Positions 7,838 through 16,395 of a stretch of DNA of 46,083 nt are shown here, piece after piece. The translations under genes were made by a program, and so were the position numbers. How positions within the stretch are numbered: position 1 is the stretch's first letter; every line of letters begins with the position of its first letter. Under the pieces are notes generated by a model. That model worked only from the letters and a program-made list of their open reading frames with translations. It had not been told where the DNA came from and made no database searches. This stretch comes from Balneolales bacterium. GTDB lineage: Bacteria; Bacteroidota; Rhodothermia; Balneolales; Natronogracilivirgulaceae. The DNA lies in contig SLOL01000026.1 in the NCBI GenBank assembly GCA_007132495.1, forward strand, positions 1 through 46,083, given 5' to 3'.

Positions 7838-8971
7838 TTATTGCTCCAGCAAGCGGTTGTATAATGCCACATACTGATCTACAACGATGTTGAGCTCGAA
7901 TACTTCGGCCCGTTTTCTGGCATTATTTGCAATTTTTTTCTGGAGTTCGTCATCCTGAAGAATCGAAACCGCATACTCACCCATCGCATCGGTGTCGCCC
8001 AGATCGCACAGATACCCGGTTTCGCCGTGGATGTTCAGTTCGGGCAGACCGCCAATATTGGAGCTGATCACCGGCACGCTGCAACTCATCGCCTCCAGCG
8101 CCGCAAGTCCGAAGGTCTCTGATCCCGACGGAATCAGAAACAGGTCTGCAATCGACAGAATATCCTCGATTTTCTCCTGTTTGCCGAGAAACCGAACCTT
8201 GTTGCAGATTCCAAGCTCCCGGCACTTTGTCTCCACTTTGGGGCGGTCCGGGCCGTCCCCCACGAGCAACAGATGCGCCCGGATACCGCTTTCCAGAACC
8301 TTGTTAAATATCTCGACCGTGTCACTCACACGCTTGACCTCGCGGAAATTGCTGACATGGACCAGCACCTTTTCGCCGTTCGGACACAGCGCCTTTTTGA
8401 AGTGGCTCTTCTCGGATTTCTGAAACCGGTCCAGGTCGATAAAATTGGGGATGACTTCTATATCCTTGACGATATCAAATCGCTTGTAGGTTTCATCCCG
8501 CAGATAGTTGGATACGGCGGTCACCCCGTCGCTCTTGTTGATGGAGAAGGTCACCACCGGAGTATAGCTCGGGTCGCTTCCCACAATCGTGATATCGGTT
8601 CCGTGCAGTGTCGTAACCACCGGGATGCGGCAGTTGTTCTCCCCCAGAATCTGTTTGGCCAGGTAAGCCGATGTGGCATGCGGAATCGCATAGTGGACAT
8701 GCAGCATATCCAGTTTCTGGTGCTTGATGATATCCACCAGATGGCTGGCCAGCGCCAGATCGTAAGGCGGATATTCGAAGAGCGGATAGGCCGAAAACGT
8801 CACTTCGTGAAACGAGATATTTTCATGGAACTCATCGAGGCGCATCGGCCGGGCATAACTGATGAAATGGACGTTATGACCGCGTGACGCCAGACCTTTG
8901 CCCAGTTCCGTTGCTACAACTCCACTTCCACCATAGGTGGGGTAAAGCACAATACCAATATTCATAGTCAT
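7838..8971 (-). CDS. bshA: N-acetyl-alpha-D-glucosaminyl L-malate synthase (bacillithiol step 1)
   Basis: BshA transfers GlcNAc from UDP-GlcNAc to L-malate, the first step of bacillithiol, a low-molecular-weight thiol. The 377-residue GT4 protein has the BshA-typical N-terminus IGIVLYPTYGGSGVVATELG followed by HFISYARPMRL. It also has HVHYAIPHA, TTLHGTDIT, and the donor-binding GSETFGLAALEAM with two glutamates seven residues apart. Both ATG 8971 and ATG 8965 are possible starts. bshB and bshC are not in the window. The upstream region holds 18-bp repeats. The thiol role fits the nearby presence of a disulfide-reductase homologue only loosely. Confidence 0.94.
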   Translation of the reverse strand: MTMNIGIVLYPTYGGSGVVATELGKGLASRGHNVHFISYARPMRLDEFHENISFHEVTFSAYPLFEYPPYDLALASHLVDIIKHQKLDMLHVHYAIPHATSAYLAKQILGENNCRIPVVTTLHGTDITIVGSDPSYTPVVTFSINKSDGVTAVSNYLRDETYKRFDIVKDIEVIPNFIDLDRFQKSEKSHFKKALCPNGEKVLVHVSNFREVKRVSDTVEIFNKVLESGIRAHLLLVGDGPDRPKVETKCRELGICNKVRFLGKQEKIEDILSIADLFLIPSGSETFGLAALEAMSCSVPVISSNIGGLPELNIHGETGYLCDLGDTDAMGEYAVSILQDDELQKKIANNARKRAEVFELNIVVDQYVALYNRLLEQ

Positions 8972-9376
8972 TGAAACCTGTTAAAAAATAATATTCCGCA
9001 CCCAAGGTAAGGATTTATCGTGTAAGTTTTAACCACCTGTAATACCGGAAACACACCGGCGATGCCTCTGTCGCCGGAGAAGTCTGTTTTGCCGGCGATG
9101 CATGTTTCGCCGGCGATGCATGTAAAAAAACATCCGGAATCATTGTTCCCCCGACGCTCCGACACTTTGGGCTAACGTTCGTAATGGCCCGGCAGGGCAG
9201 CAGACAACTCCGATGTCTTGCAGATTGTAAATTTGTGGATATGGATTTACCCTGTCATACGTTTCTTCAATGACAAATATGGTTCTGGAAGAGATGGGCA
9301 TGAATATCGTATATTATAAGATTATTGAGCAACTGTTTCCTTTATGACCAAAACATTTCATTGATCGCTTTCTGTT
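8972..9376. other. Divergent intergenic region bshA / yebC
   Basis: These 405 nt lack a convincing gene. Near bshA they contain a 7-bp-stem hairpin (9056-9077, CCGGCGA / TCGCCGG) and two perfect 15-bp repeats 18 nt apart. A 65-codon GTG-started frame on the minus strand (8968-9165) spans the repeats and overlaps the bshA ATG as ATGA. Nearer yebC the sequence is AT-rich and includes a good -7-like box (TAAATTTG, about 9228-9235) without a clear -33 partner. Confidence 0.5.
9091..9123. repeat. 18-bp tandem repeat upstream of bshA
   Basis: GCCGGCGATGCATGT occurs at 9091-9105 and again at 9109-9123, with a 3-nt spacer (TTC) between, giving an 18-nt period. Degenerate copies of the CCGGCGATGC core lie at 9056-9065 and 9071-9080. 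The core includes the palindrome GCCGGC. Confidence 0.85.
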
Positions 9377-10135
9377 ATGGCAGGACATTCTAAATGGGCT
9401 AACATCAAACGAAAGAAGGCCGGGGTGGATGCCGCGCGTTCGAAGATCTTCAGCCGGATCATCCGGGAGTTGACCATTGCCGCACGGGACGGCGGCGGGG
9501 ATCCGGCCGGCAATCCCCGACTGAGTCTGGCTATCGAAAACGCCAAATCCAACAACATGCCCAAGGAGAATATCGAGAGGGCTATCAAAAAGGGGACCGG
9601 CGAACTGGGGGCCGGTGAAAGTTATGAAGAGGCCGTCTATGAGGGATACGGTCCGGGCGGTGTCGCCTATTTTGTGGAGGCGACTACCGATAACCCCAAC
9701 CGGACGGTCGGAGAGGTGCGGCATGCATTCACCCGTTATGGCGGAAACCTGGGCACCAGCGGATCGGTATCCTACCTATTCGACCAGAAGGGGATCATCG
9801 CAATTCCCGCGGAAGGCATCGACAAGGAGAGCCTCATGCTGGAGGCTATAGACGGAGGCGCGGAGGATATCAATGATGAAGACCCGGAATTACTGGAAGT
9901 CTCCACCAGGCGGGAGGACCTGTTCACCGTACGCAAACATCTGGAGGACCATGGTTACACCATCCGGAACGCCGAACTGCAGTGGATTCCCAAAACCGAA
10001 GTGAAACTCGACGAGTCAACTGCGCTGACCAACTTCAAGCTGATGAACGCCCTGGAGGATAATGATGATGTCAGCAATGTGTTCAACAATATGAAGATGG
10101 ATGAAGAGACCCTGGCTGTGGCAGAACAGCTGTAA
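9377..10135 (+). CDS. yebC: YebC/TACO1 family protein (translation factor / regulator)
   Basis: The 252-residue protein matches YebC over its full length: the start MAGHSKWANIKRKKAGVDA, then IFSRIIRELTIAARDGG, and NIERAIKKGTGEL. Family members were first described as transcription regulators (PmpR) and more recently as factors that help ribosomes through difficult proline stretches, as does the mitochondrial homologue TACO1. The ATG follows a modest purine stretch. The next gene starts only 4 nt after the stop, so yebC probably leads the bat gene operon. Often it neighbours ruvC; that is not the case here. Confidence 0.95.
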   Translation: MAGHSKWANIKRKKAGVDAARSKIFSRIIRELTIAARDGGGDPAGNPRLSLAIENAKSNNMPKENIERAIKKGTGELGAGESYEEAVYEGYGPGGVAYFVEATTDNPNRTVGEVRHAFTRYGGNLGTSGSVSYLFDQKGIIAIPAEGIDKESLMLEAIDGGAEDINDEDPELLEVSTRREDLFTVRKHLEDHGYTIRNAELQWIPKTEVKLDESTALTNFKLMNALEDNDDVSNVFNNMKMDEETLAVAEQL

Positions 10136-10139
10136 TACC

Positions 10140-10868
10140 ATGCGCCTGTTAACAATCCTTATAGCGGCCCTGCTCATTAGCGGCCCGGTTGACAATAACC
10201 GCGCACGGGAGGCCAACCGTGCCTATGAAGCCGGTGAATACCAGCGTGCCGAGGCCCTTTACCGTGAAATTCTGCAGCAGTCACCGGATAACACGCAGAT
10301 ACTTTTCAACCTGGGCAATGCCCTCGCCCGACAGGGAAAAATCGAAGAATCTGCAGAAGTTTTTGACCGCTATCGCCGGGAGGTTACCGATCCTGTTGAA
10401 CGGGCTCCGGCCGAGTATAATCTCGGCCACCTTCACGGGGAAACCGGCAATACCGATGAAGCTATTACCCACTTCCGGCAGGCCCTTGACCTGGATCCGG
10501 AGGATGAAGATGCGAAATTCAACTATGAGCTCCTGAAACGAAGACAGCAACAATCGCCCGAAGAGGATCAGGAGGATGAGGACCAGGAGGAACAGGAACA
10601 GGACCAGCAGCCGGAAGGCGGTGAGCCGCCGCCCGGGTCGGATGACGGCCGGGAGCAGGAGGATGACACCGGTCAGGAGCCCCTGCCAGCGCGCGAGGAA
10701 ACTCCATCCGAAGAACAGCCTCAGGATGTCCGGCCGGAAATAAGCCGGGAACAGCTGGATCATGCCGAAGATCTCATGAATGCGCTGGAGCAGATAGAAA
10801 AGGATCTGATCAGGGACTTCAAAAGACGGCAGCACGATCCGGTGGATCCACATGAAAAAGACTGGTAA
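10140..10868 (+). CDS. batC: TPR protein of the aerotolerance (Bat) cluster, BatC-like
   Basis: The start at 10140 gives a 242-residue exported protein: signal peptide LLTILIAALLISG, then two to three TPR units (residues about 22-135: AREANRAYEAGEYQRAEAL, ILFNLGNALARQGK, AEYNLGHLHGETGNTDEAI). An Asp/Glu/Gln-rich low-complexity stretch follows (about 140-210) and a helical end. This layout is that of BatC/BatE-type TPR proteins in Bacteroides aerotolerance operons, thought to assemble at the periplasmic face of the inner membrane with the VWA proteins BatA/BatB. It starts 4 nt after yebC and ends 5 nt before batD. Confidence 0.8.
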   Translation: MRLLTILIAALLISGPVDNNRAREANRAYEAGEYQRAEALYREILQQSPDNTQILFNLGNALARQGKIEESAEVFDRYRREVTDPVERAPAEYNLGHLHGETGNTDEAITHFRQALDLDPEDEDAKFNYELLKRRQQQSPEEDQEDEDQEEQEQDQQPEGGEPPPGSDDGREQEDDTGQEPLPAREETPSEEQPQDVRPEISREQLDHAEDLMNALEQIEKDLIRDFKRRQHDPVDPHEKDW

Positions 10869-10873
10869 AAGGT

Positions 10874-12733
10874 ATGCAATATCGCAACTACCCCGGGTTT
10901 TCCGTCTTTCTGTTGACCGCTTTTATTTCGGCTGCAGATAGTTACCGTACCAGCCGAAGTGCGGTTACCGGTATGCTGTTTGCCGCAGTCCTTCTGGGCT
11001 CCGTGCCGGCCCTGCCCGGCCCTGCTGCGGCAAGTGATGTGCGTGTTTCGGCAGCGCTCTCATCCGATAATGTTACTGTGGGAGAACAGCTTACACTTCG
11101 AATTGACGTTTTCAGCCGGGAACCCCGGGATGTCGGCCGGCCGGAGCTGCCCGAATTGAACGGATTGCGCTACGTCTCGACCGTGCCGCGCACCAGTACC
11201 AGCTACTCACTGGTCAACGGAGTCGCCCAAATGACCTACCGGTACAGTTATACCCTGGCGGCAAGCGACTCCGGGGCCTATCAGATCCCACCTGTTTATA
11301 TTGATATCGATGGGGAGGAGTATCGCACCAATGCGATGACGGTTGTCGTCCGGTCCGGTGAAGCCGGGGATCCACAGCGCCCCGCCACTTCCGACCCGGA
11401 CTGGCCTCCGATATTCCTGGATCTGGAGTTAAGCGAAGAGGAGCCGGTAAGAGGACAGCAAATTGTCGCGGAAATTGTCCTCTATTTCCGCAATACCATT
11501 GAAGTAAGTTCCTTTAACATTACCAGCAGCTGGCAGACCGAAGGATTCTGGCGAGAGGACCTTAACGAAAGTCCGACCCGCCGTCCCGAATCGGTAGTCC
11601 TCGGTGGCCGGGAATACCGGAGGGCCGTGCTGTCACGCTACGCTCTTTTCCCCACCCGAAGCGGAGAGCTGACGGTTCCCTCCTTTTCCATCCGGGCATC
11701 CGTCCGGCAAAGCGGCCGGTTTCAGGATCAATTCAGTGCTTTTTTTCAGGGCTTCGGCAGACAACGGGATGTCAATCTGGAGACAATGCCGCGCACGTTG
11801 CACATATCTGCTCCCCCCACTCCTCCATCCGGCGGACAGCATATCAGTGCACTGGGGCAGTTCACCGTGGAGCGCACGTTAAGTCAGGAGCGTGTGAAGC
11901 TGGGTGAGGCCGTGGACGTGATAACGGAGATCCGTGGTTCCGGCAACCTCGGACTCATTACACGGCCCGATTATGACTATCCGCAAAGCTTTGACACCCA
12001 CAGGCCCAGAGAAGTCATCGACCGCGATAACAGCGCCCCCCGGATGTCGGGTACCAAGCAGTTCCGCGATGTCCTGATTGCCCGCAATGTCGGTGAATTC
12101 ACCATTCCGGAAAGTGTCATTCTCGTATACAATGATGCCCGGCGCCAATACGAACGCCAGGTGCTTCCCGAACTTACGCTGGAAGTGGTCAGGGATCCCA
12201 ATGCCCGGATCATGATTGCACAGAATGACGATTTTCGCCTGACTCCGGTCAGGGGGTCGGTCAGCTGGCGGCAGGAACCGGACACTCCCTTCTTCTTCCT
12301 GTGGTGGTTTTGGCTTGTACTTGTAGTACCTTTTGTCCTGTTCATCTGGGGTTATCGCACCTATCGCTATCGAAGCAAACTGACCGCTGACCACGATTTC
12401 TACCGCTACGAGCAGGCCTGGCATAATGCCGTCGCTTTGCTTGACGACAGTGCCCGTGAACAGGACGTCAAAAAAGCGTACAGTGGCATCTACAAAGCCA
12501 TCAGCAATTTCATAACCGACCGTTTGCATTTACCGTCTGCCGGTCAGACTGTAGATCAACTTGTAAATGAACTGTACAGGCGCAATGTGGAGTCACAGCT
12601 CACCAACCGGGTCCGTCACCAACTGAACAAGTCTGCAACCATACGATATGCCCCCGATCCTTCTGCCGGGGATATCGCAGCGGACATCGCCGAAGCAAAA
12701 AAAATCATTGCTGAACTGAAAATTCAATTATGA
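10874..12733 (+). CDS. batD: BatD-family periplasmic/inner-membrane protein
   Basis: The 619-residue protein has an N-terminal export signal (hydrophobic MLFAAVLLGSVPALPGPAAAS; a second ATG at 10973 lies immediately before it and could be the real start). Repeated beta-sandwich domains of BatD type follow (VGEQLTLRIDVFS near residue 70; EEPVRGQQIVAEIVLYFR near 195; GSGNLGLITRPDY near 355). One transmembrane helix (about 472-494, FFLWWFWLVLVVPFVLFIW) leads to a cytosolic helical tail. BatD supports aerotolerance in Bacteroides; the molecular mechanism is not known. It overlaps batE by 4 nt. Confidence 0.88.
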   Translation: MQYRNYPGFSVFLLTAFISAADSYRTSRSAVTGMLFAAVLLGSVPALPGPAAASDVRVSAALSSDNVTVGEQLTLRIDVFSREPRDVGRPELPELNGLRYVSTVPRTSTSYSLVNGVAQMTYRYSYTLAASDSGAYQIPPVYIDIDGEEYRTNAMTVVVRSGEAGDPQRPATSDPDWPPIFLDLELSEEEPVRGQQIVAEIVLYFRNTIEVSSFNITSSWQTEGFWREDLNESPTRRPESVVLGGREYRRAVLSRYALFPTRSGELTVPSFSIRASVRQSGRFQDQFSAFFQGFGRQRDVNLETMPRTLHISAPPTPPSGGQHISALGQFTVERTLSQERVKLGEAVDVITEIRGSGNLGLITRPDYDYPQSFDTHRPREVIDRDNSAPRMSGTKQFRDVLIARNVGEFTIPESVILVYNDARRQYERQVLPELTLEVVRDPNARIMIAQNDDFRLTPVRGSVSWRQEPDTPFFFLWWFWLVLVVPFVLFIWGYRTYRYRSKLTADHDFYRYEQAWHNAVALLDDSAREQDVKKAYSGIYKAISNFITDRLHLPSAGQTVDQLVNELYRRNVESQLTNRVRHQLNKSATIRYAPDPSAGDIAADIAEAKKIIAELKIQL

Positions 12734-13554
12734 GCATCCGCCTTATGATTCCGTTCTTTTATGCCGGGCGGATCTATGTCGCCGGTCTCTGTCTGCTTTT
12801 GGGGCTGATGTCTTCCTTCATCCCGGCTTCGGCCGTCGGAGAAGTACAACCGCAATCGCTCTTTAACCGCGGAAATTATCTGATGGAAGAGCAGGATTAC
12901 ACGGGAGCGCTCTCCCATTTCCATGAGATTGAAGAGCACGGGTACCGTTCCGGGGCGCTTTTCTACAATATGGGCATCAGCTATGTCTATCTCGATTCGC
13001 TCGGCCAAGCCTCCTACTATTTTCAGCGTAGCGCAGCTTATCGCAATATGGGTGATCGTGCCGATGCGGGTCTGGCCTATATTGAAGACCGGATGCGAAG
13101 CAGCGGCACCTTCATCCCCTATCTCTCCTGGTTTGCTTTCACCGACCGGCTGCTGTTCGGTATGAATCACACTATGTGGATTTTCACCGGTATCTTTCTG
13201 CTGAACGCCGGAGTACTGATCCTGATTACAGGCTGGCTTTTTCGTCCCAATCGCTGGATTGTGCGGGGAGGTGCCGCCACTATCCTGACCGGTCTCCTCC
13301 TTCTGATATTTGCAGTATCGGTCTATGTCTGGTCGCAAAACTACCGCCAGGGAGTGGTGGTGGAACCCCGGGTTCCGCTGCTTCCGGAACCGGCCAGGTC
13401 ACCTGACGAAGAAGAGGAATCCGATTTGGCATATGAGGCTTATACCGTTACATTGGACATGAAAATGAGCAGAAGTCACGCCGGATGGGCTTATGTGCGA
13501 TTGCGAAACGGCGTAACCGGATGGATTCCGGAATCGGCACTGCGTCTGTTATAA
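12730..13554 (+). CDS. batE: BatE: TPR plus SH3-domain membrane protein
   Basis: The 274-residue product has a signal/anchor (residues 12-36), a TPR region (about 42-115: LFNRGNYLMEEQDYTGALSHF) and two transmembrane helices (about 145-190). A C-terminal bacterial SH3-like domain ends in GWAYVRLRNGVTGWIPESAL. TPR + two helices + SH3 is the BatE architecture. Its ATG overlaps the batD stop (ATGA), so BatD and BatE are made together. No batA or batB (VWA proteins) occurs in the window, so the classical operon is split or reduced here. The M20 peptidase follows after 39 nt. Confidence 0.85.
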   Translation: MSIRLMIPFFYAGRIYVAGLCLLLGLMSSFIPASAVGEVQPQSLFNRGNYLMEEQDYTGALSHFHEIEEHGYRSGALFYNMGISYVYLDSLGQASYYFQRSAAYRNMGDRADAGLAYIEDRMRSSGTFIPYLSWFAFTDRLLFGMNHTMWIFTGIFLLNAGVLILITGWLFRPNRWIVRGGAATILTGLLLLIFAVSVYVWSQNYRQGVVVEPRVPLLPEPARSPDEEEESDLAYEAYTVTLDMKMSRSHAGWAYVRLRNGVTGWIPESALRLL

Positions 13555-13593
13555 CCAACACTATTTACCTGAACCTTTTAATCAGTCTATTAT

Positions 13594-14976
13594 ATGAGTA
13601 CACCTCTGGAATACCTCCAAAATCATCAGGAAACCTTCAGGGAAGAGCTGTTTGAACTGCTTCGGATTCCCAGTATCAGCGCCGATCCGAATCACAAAAA
13701 GGATGTCCATCGCGCCGCCCAATATGTTGCCGGACAGCTTGAGCAGATCGGGCTGAACAACGTATCGGTTGAAGAAACCGACGGACATCCCATCGTGCTG
13801 GGTGAATATCTGGAGGCGGGACCGGATAAACCGACACTGCTTATCTACGGGCATTATGATGTCCAGCCTCCGGATCCGCTGGAGAAGTGGGAAACACCCC
13901 CGTTTGAACCAACGGTCCGTGATGGAAAAATCTATGCACGCGGTGCAAGCGATGACAAAGGACAGGCGTTCACCCATATCAAATCCATTGAATCCTTTCT
14001 GAAGACGGGGACCGACCTTCCCGCCAACGTCAAGTTCATCATCGAGGGCGAGGAGGAGATCGGTTCACCAAGCCTGGTCCCCTTTCTGGCCGCCAACAAG
14101 GAGCGCCTGAAATGCGACATGGTGCTGGTATCCGATACCGCGATGTTTGCCAAAGATACGCCATCGATCACCTACGGACTGCGCGGCCTGATGTATCTGG
14201 AGATCGAGGTCACCGGTCCCAACCGTGACCTCCACTCCGGGGTTTACGGAGGAGGCGTTCAAAACCCGGCCAATGCCCTGTGCGAAATGATCGCCAAACT
14301 CAAGGACGAGGACGGAGTGGTGCAGGTTCCCGGGTTCTACGACCGGGTGCGGCCGTTAAGTGACAAGGAGCGGGAAGCCTATGCGCAGCTGCCGTTTGAC
14401 CAGGAGGCGTACAACCGGGAGCTGGATATCGAAGAGGCGTTCGGTGAGAAAGGATACTCCACTCTGGAGCGGGTCAGTGGCCGTCCCTCTCTCGATGTAA
14501 ACGGTATCTGGGGGGGGTATCAGGGAGAAGGCGCAAAAACGGTACTCCCTTCCCGGGCCAACGCCAAGGTCAGTGCGCGTCTGGTTCCCGACCAGGAGCC
14601 GAAGGAGATCTACCGGTTGATCGAAAACTATTTGCATGAGATCAAGCCTCCCGGTGTTCAGATCAAGATCTTTGAACACCATGGCGGCCACCCGGTGCTG
14701 GTGGACCTGGATTTTTACGGCCTCAGGGCGGCAGCGGCGGCATTCCGGGATATCTACGGCAAAGAGGCCCTGTTTGCGCGGGAAGGCGGGTCGATCCCGA
14801 TTGTGGCCGATTTTGCCAAGACGCTCAACGCCACGACGATCCTCATGGGTTTCGGACTCAACTCCGACTCCATCCACTCACCCAATGAACATTTCCATCT
14901 CAAGGATTTTGAGCGCGGCATGAAGACATCCGCCCGCTTCTTTGAATTGCTGGGAGATCACGTGGAGCAGGCGTGA
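13594..14976 (+). CDS. M20 family metallopeptidase (dipeptidase type)
   Basis: The 460-residue cytosolic enzyme has the two-metal M20 site: His87/Asp89 in YGHYDVQP, bridging Asp120 in ARGASDDKGQ, and the general-base Glu pair 153-154 in EGEEEIGS. Further ligands follow near DLHSGVYGG and at the C-terminus (SIHSPNEHF). Length and motif spacing match the carnosinase-like M20 dipeptidases rather than DapE or ArgE. It would hydrolyse short peptides. It lies 39 nt after batE in the same direction and may be the last gene of that transcript; it ends at a hairpin shared with panD. Confidence 0.92.
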   Translation: MSTPLEYLQNHQETFREELFELLRIPSISADPNHKKDVHRAAQYVAGQLEQIGLNNVSVEETDGHPIVLGEYLEAGPDKPTLLIYGHYDVQPPDPLEKWETPPFEPTVRDGKIYARGASDDKGQAFTHIKSIESFLKTGTDLPANVKFIIEGEEEIGSPSLVPFLAANKERLKCDMVLVSDTAMFAKDTPSITYGLRGLMYLEIEVTGPNRDLHSGVYGGGVQNPANALCEMIAKLKDEDGVVQVPGFYDRVRPLSDKEREAYAQLPFDQEAYNRELDIEEAFGEKGYSTLERVSGRPSLDVNGIWGGYQGEGAKTVLPSRANAKVSARLVPDQEPKEIYRLIENYLHEIKPPGVQIKIFEHHGGHPVLVDLDFYGLRAAAAAFRDIYGKEALFAREGGSIPIVADFAKTLNATTILMGFGLNSDSIHSPNEHFHLKDFERGMKTSARFFELLGDHVEQA

Positions 14977-15024
14977 ACCGGGTGCTTACATAAAGCAGAG
15001 ATGTACCGGTTGATTACCGGGCGA

Positions 15025-15052
15025 TTACCCGGAAAAGGGGCACTCCGGGTAA
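15025..15052. terminator. Bidirectional hairpin between the M20 peptidase and panD
   Basis: A perfect 8-bp stem TTACCCGG / CCGGGTAA encloses a 12-nt loop in the 107-nt gap between the convergent genes. No long U-tract follows on either side. Its position supports a shared terminator. Confidence 0.45.
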
Positions 15053-15083
15053 AATTACCTGAAGCAACCTGAAGCAGAGCAGA

Positions 15084-15494
15084 TCAGCCTCCGGAGAGGA
15101 CTTCTTCCGGCTTGTAGCGGAAACCGGCGACCGATTCATCGGTGACTTTTACCGGGTTGTTTTTGCCGTCCATCAGCACGACACGCGGCTTGTGCTCGCG
15201 AGCCTCCTCTTCGCTCATGCGTGCGTATGCGATGACGATGACGCGGTCACCAACATTGGTCATACGGGCTGCCGGACCGTTCATACAGACTTCTCTGCTG
15301 CCCGCGGCACCGGGAATGGTGTAGGTTTCCAGCCGTGAACCGTTGTTGATATTGACTATCTGCACTTTTTCATAGGTGTAGATTCCGGCAATATCGAGCA
15401 ACTCCTGATCGATCGTAATGCTTCCCTCGTAATACAGGTCGGCCTGTGTTACGGTGAGAGGGTGGAGCTTCGATTTAAACATGTCAAGCATCAT
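15084..15494 (-). CDS. panD: Aspartate 1-decarboxylase precursor
   Basis: PanD makes beta-alanine from L-aspartate for pantothenate. The 136-residue proenzyme has the self-cleavage site Gly24-Ser25 in YYEGSITID, at exactly the classical position; Ser25 becomes the pyruvoyl group. Downstream conserved parts include NGSRLETYTIPG, NGPAARM and GDRVIVIAYA. It overlaps the 3' end of panC by 11 nt and is the last gene of an E2-panC-panD series. The annotated start gives MMLDMFKSK; the start might also be the second Met. Confidence 0.95.
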   Translation of the reverse strand: MMLDMFKSKLHPLTVTQADLYYEGSITIDQELLDIAGIYTYEKVQIVNINNGSRLETYTIPGAAGSREVCMNGPAARMTNVGDRVIVIAYARMSEEEAREHKPRVVLMDGKNNPVKVTDESVAGFRYKPEEVLSGG

Positions 15495-16395
15495 GGTCCG
15501 GATATTTTCTGGTATTCAAGAGTACGTTGTCGATAAGTCTGGTTTTTCCCAGCCAAACGGCGGCAGCTATTACATAAAGCCGGCCGGAATGTATAACGCA
15601 AGCCGGCTGCAAATCTGGTGTGGATACCAAAGAAAGATAATCAACTTTAAATCCATTAGCACGTAACCGCTCAATTTCAGCTTTAATCAAGGATTCATCG
15701 ACCGGAATCCCGGCATCGCCGTTATTCGAGTCCCGGATGACCCCGGTCAGTCGCTGAGATAACCGCTGTATTGCCTCAAACAACAGAGGTGCCTTGTTTC
15801 GTTCTTCTTCGGTGAGATAGACATTGCGGCTGCTCATGGCAAGTCCGTCCTCTTCCCGCCTGGTGGGACCCATGAGCACCTCCATGGGGTGATCAAACTC
15901 TTCTACCATCTGTCGAATGATGAACCACTGCTGAATATCCTTCTGTCCGAAGACCGCCACATCGGGCCGGACGATAAGGAAAAGCTTGTTAACGACCTGC
16001 AGGACCCCCTCAAAATGACCTTTTCGTGTTGCCCCGCAGAGGTGTTCATGCATTTTCGAGATGCGGATGGAGACATATTGGGGTGCACCGGCCCGACCGT
16101 ACATCTCTTCATAATCCGGTGCAAACACCAGGGAGACCCCTTCGGTCCGGCATTGTTCCACATCCGCACTTAATGATCGCGGATACTGTTGATAGTCTTC
16201 GCCGGGGCCGAACTGGGTGGGATTGACAAAGACAGAGACAACAACGTGATCGGCATGCTGCCGGGCTTGCCGGATCAATGCCAGGTGCCCTTCGTGCAAT
16301 GCACCCATGGTGGGCACAAAAGCCACCCGGAGGTTCCGGGCGCGCCATTCTGAAACAATATGCCGGACTTCGTTTTTTTTGTGTGCTAATTTCAA
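15484..16395 (-). CDS. panC: Pantothenate synthetase
   Basis: PanC condenses pantoate with beta-alanine using ATP. The 303-residue protein has the HxGH-type nucleotide motif MGALHEGHLAL (His34 and His37), FVNPTQFGPGEDY for pantoate, and the KMSKS-like region at MSSRNVYLTEEER near residue 187. It overlaps the upstream E2 gene by 4 nt (ATGA) and panD by 11 nt, which argues for one transcript. panB is not present here. Confidence 0.96.
   Translation of the reverse strand: MKLAHKKNEVRHIVSEWRARNLRVAFVPTMGALHEGHLALIRQARQHADHVVVSVFVNPTQFGPGEDYQQYPRSLSADVEQCRTEGVSLVFAPDYEEMYGRAGAPQYVSIRISKMHEHLCGATRKGHFEGVLQVVNKLFLIVRPDVAVFGQKDIQQWFIIRQMVEEFDHPMEVLMGPTRREEDGLAMSSRNVYLTEEERNKAPLLFEAIQRLSQRLTGVIRDSNNGDAGIPVDESLIKAEIERLRANGFKVDYLSLVSTPDLQPACVIHSGRLYVIAAAVWLGKTRLIDNVLLNTRKYPDHDA

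Noticed and set aside
8968-9165. 65-codon frame upstream of bshA as a real gene
   Set aside because: GTG start, no ribosome site, content dominated by the repeats; kept only as a finding.
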